From assembly GCA_023101885.1 (NCBI GenBank), contig JALPQD010000515.1:244501-308500 (forward strand): a DNA stretch of 64,000 nt, in the 5' to 3' direction. Below, piece by piece: positions 61,466-64,000 of the stretch. Both the position numbers and the translations under genes were made by a program. The notes beneath the pieces are model-generated. The model was given only the letters and a program-made list of their open reading frames with translations, was not told the DNA's origin and did no database searches. Each line of letters starts with the position of its first letter. The stretch's first letter is position 1. Origin of the DNA: Typhlomys cinereus. Lineage: Eukaryota > Chordata > Mammalia > Rodentia > Platacanthomyidae.

Positions 61466-62225
61466 CGAAGTCTCAGCTGACAACCCCCCTTCATACTCTC
61501 AAAGGCTGTCCTTTGTGAAGACTTTCCTTGTCACAATCCGTTCTTGGGTTGGACCAACTACCAGCCACTCTGCTTCTCCATCATCCATCCTTCCAGAATC
61601 TACAAATCCAACTGGTATTTATGTGCCGGCCCAGTGTCTCCCATTTTAAGGCTGGTAGGTGGGGGGGGGCAATATGTGAGTCAGTCAGGCCAAGGCTCAG
61701 CTCCCGCAGTCTACACTTGGCTCCCCACTATGTGGCAAGTCATCTCCCCCCACAAAGTTTTGGTACCTGTTTCCAATGGGAATAAGAGCAGCCCCAGCCT
61801 AGGGCAGGACCCTGGAGAGAAGAGCTGAGCTTTGACCCGTGTGCCCAGGCTCCAGCATGTTTCTCCTCAAAACCATGCCACCTTCTTTTTCCTCTCTAGC
61901 TCAGGGGGTCTCACTTTTTTTAGGGAAAGAACTTCTGATTGTTTATGGAAAGCCCAAAGGCCTTGTTCAGCATGTGGCTGGAAGAGAAGGCAAGCGGATG
62001 TCAGTCCTCTGCAGAATGACTGACTCCGCCATCTGACCTCTTGTCTGCTGCGCCGCCTGAGAGTCACGACCTCCACCGGGAAGGAGAAGATACTGGAGAG
62101 GAAGACCGGCGGGCAGCTGCGTCCTTTCCACACCCTTCTGCAGCTCCAGGCTGAGGTGCAAATCTGTGTCTGAAGACTTCTATGACTGAGGAAGTCTTGC
62201 AAGACCCTTAAACCTTGGCTCTGGG
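61466..62225. other. Intergenic DNA, no gene
   Basis: Overlapping short frames in all directions; none recognised. A GC-richer patch lies near 62040-62130. Confidence 0.45.
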
Positions 62226-62227
62226 GA

Positions 62228-62398
62228 CAGTAAGAAAGACGGCTCAGAGAGTGAAAGTGCTCGCTGCCAGTGTTGAAGATCTGAGTTCAATTCCTGGAAC
62301 CTACAGAATTGACTACCTCAGTTGTCCACTGACCTCTAGATTTGTCCGCACACATACACATACACGCTTATTAACAAATAAGTTAATTTAAAAAGTTA
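62228..62398 (+). mobile_element. B2-like tRNA-derived SINE
   Basis: Head AAGAAAGACGGCTCAGAGAGTGAAAGTGCTCGC, B-box GAGTTCAATTCCTGG, TGTCCACTGACCTCTAGA and an ACACATACACATACACGC tail with an A-rich end. Confidence 0.65.
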
Positions 62399-62541
62399 GT
62401 GCTTGGATCAGTCCAGGCCTGGAGACCTATGAGAAGTCCTGTGTTATAATATCCCAGTGCAGAAAGAAACACAATTTTCTTTTTCTGTGTGCTCACACCT
62501 CCTTGCTGTGTCCTTGGGTACTTCCCTGAACTTCTCCTAAA

Positions 62542-62560
62542 TGGCCACTGGGTGGCACTG
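62542..62560 (+). promoter_or_regulatory. CTCF-type motif
   Basis: TGGCCACTGGGTGGCACTG fits the extended CTCF motif (TGGCCACYAGGKGGCRCTR) with one or two departures, on the plus strand, opposite to the other candidates. Confidence 0.45.
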
Positions 62561-63244
62561 TAGGATGGGTCTGGCCTGCATCCTGTCTGCTGACCAGATT
62601 GCTTTCTACTGGGTGCCGCCCCATTCCCTACCCAAGTCCCTCTAGCCCACCTTTTCTCCTAACTGTCTCTCTAAGCTCTCTTCCATTCTCAGAGATGCAT
62701 CTTTGATTTTCAACATTAGGAAAGTGTCCAAGATAACTCAGTTCCCTCCTAGATCCTCTACCTTTCCCTTTCCAAGCATCAGAGATTGTGTCCAGATCCC
62801 AGATCTTACCTTTGTGGACAAGTGCTTCTGCCCTCCACGCCTCACAGAAGCTCTTTCAATCATTATGTGGTGCTTCTTACACAGTCTTTCTCCTAATCAG
62901 CTCTGAGTCTTTGATTCTGGGGAGACCAAGTGCTGAGTGACAGTCTCCTTTGCGTGACTTAGTCCAGTGATGGAACTAGAGCCAGGGTTCCTCCTCATGT
63001 CTACTGGAGCCCTCGCTGCAGTGTGACTCTGTGTTCCCCCCATGGGGCCTTGGTGCTGCAGATTCCCTGTGGTCCTACTGCTGGTGACCCCGCTTAGACT
63101 CTGAGAACATCATTATGATGGGCTGACCATCAGGTTGATGGTGTTCAGAATTCTCAGGAGACTTGTTTGCAAAGCAAGTCGGCATCTGTAAAAGTCCTTT
63201 CCCTCCTTCCAAATGCAGGTGGTAGAAGCTGCGATGGAATGACT

Positions 63245-63345
63245 GGGGGCTCAGAGAGGCCTGGGCTCAAGTCCAAGCTCTGTCACTTACTAAGACAAGG
63301 TAGCCTTGACCTCTGTGGACCTTAGTATCTCTCAGTGAAAGTTGC
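63245..63345 (+). mobile_element. MIR SINE fragment
   Basis: GGCCTGGGCTCAAGTCC, AGCTCTGTCACTTACTAAGACAAGG and ACCTCTGTGGACCTTAG follow the MIR consensus in order. Confidence 0.6.
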
Positions 63346-63434
63346 ATTACAACTAAAGATGCTGGTAGAGATGAAAGGGGACATGCCCATTGAAAGCACT
63401 AGTCAAAGAGCAATGAAGAGTCACATACATACCA

Positions 63435-63590
63435 TGTAGTTCAGCCTTCACATTTTACAGATAAGAAACCAAGACCCAGAGAGGACAATAACTTCCCCAA
63501 CATCACACACCCCATGATTACATAGGGTACGTGAAGGTTTGGGCTAGTACAGGGAGGCCTGGGATTTCTTGTGGGTTCAACTGGCTGTTT
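63435..63590 (-). mobile_element. MIR SINE fragment, reverse
   Basis: CACATTTTACAGATAAGAAACC, CCCAGAGAGGACAATAACTTCC and AACATCACACACC match the reverse complement of the MIR core. Confidence 0.6.
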
Positions 63591-63599
63591 CTTTGCCTG

Positions 63600-64000
63600 T
63601 TCCGTTCCCCTTCTCTATCAGCAGAGGAAAAGAGAAGGGTCCGGGATCAGAGTAACGGCTGTCCCCATCAGCCAGGGAAGGACGTGGTGACTGCAGGCTA
63701 GTGCGTGTCAGGGTAGGTTCACCAGCAGAGCAGCACAGCGTCCACCTCTCGGCTCAGGAGTGCATACCTGAGTCAAGGTGTTGTCACCGGGGACCTCGGC
63801 ATGGGGCATACACTCTCAGAAGCTAGAATGGTCTCATTACGGCCAGAGTGGTACAGCACAGCGAGAGGTGGTGAAGCTAGAAAGAACCATGGAGTCCATG
63901 TATGGAGTCCATGTGCTTGACGCAGGGCGCAAGTTCACAGTAAGTGTCACGGCAGCTGTTCTTGCCTGGACTAGAGCGGACAGGAGGATGCAAACCCAGA
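63600..64000. other. Intergenic DNA, no gene
   Basis: Moderately GC-rich sequence to the end of the window; no frame or repeat is recognised. Two tandem copies of ATGGAGTCCATGT lie at about 63889-63912. Confidence 0.45.

Overview
This is vertebrate nuclear DNA, almost certainly from a rodent. It has one intact protein-coding gene, at the left edge; the remaining ~59 kb is non-coding. The gene (2881-4620, + strand, single coding exon) is KCNA3, the voltage-gated potassium channel Kv1.3. Its T1 domain, voltage sensor, TVGYGD filter, PVP gate and C-terminal PDZ ligand are all intact. It sits in a CpG island with a GC-box cluster and CGG/GGA repeats in the 5' leader, and is followed by a probable 3' UTR to about 5.7 kb.

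The rodent call rests on the repeats: 7SL-derived B1 elements (one fused to an ID-like fragment), many tRNA-derived SINEs of the B2 superfamily with CA, CT or GATA tails, long CA/CT microsatellites and several 5'-truncated L1s. The commonest SINE has a tRNA-like head, a shared block reading roughly GCCTGGGAAACCCC and a CA tail. It resembles the B2-superfamily SINEs described from jerboas and jumping mice (Dipodoidea), but I cannot confirm the species.

Layout: 1-2.15 kb, upstream intergenic. 2.15-5.7 kb, KCNA3 with promoter and UTRs. 5.7-24 kb, AT-rich DNA with few repeats. 24-36 kb, L1 3' fragments and SINEs. 36-51 kb, SINE-rich with nested insertions. 53.4-54.03 kb, an endogenous retroviral LTR with an adjoining primer-binding site. 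54-64 kb, GC-richer DNA with old L2/MIR fragments, simple repeats and candidate CTCF sites. In mammals KCNA3 lies between CD53 (5' side) and KCNA2 (3' side, same strand). The right part is therefore expected to lead toward KCNA2, but no KCNA2 coding exon is seen here.

I found no new multi-gene system. The most interesting items are a Gly-to-Ser change in the Kv1.3 outer turret, a triple X-box-like cluster in the presumed 3' UTR, CTCF-like motifs in divergent orientation, a retroposition scar consisting of an AAAT tail alone, and the LTR with a Lys3-type primer-binding site.
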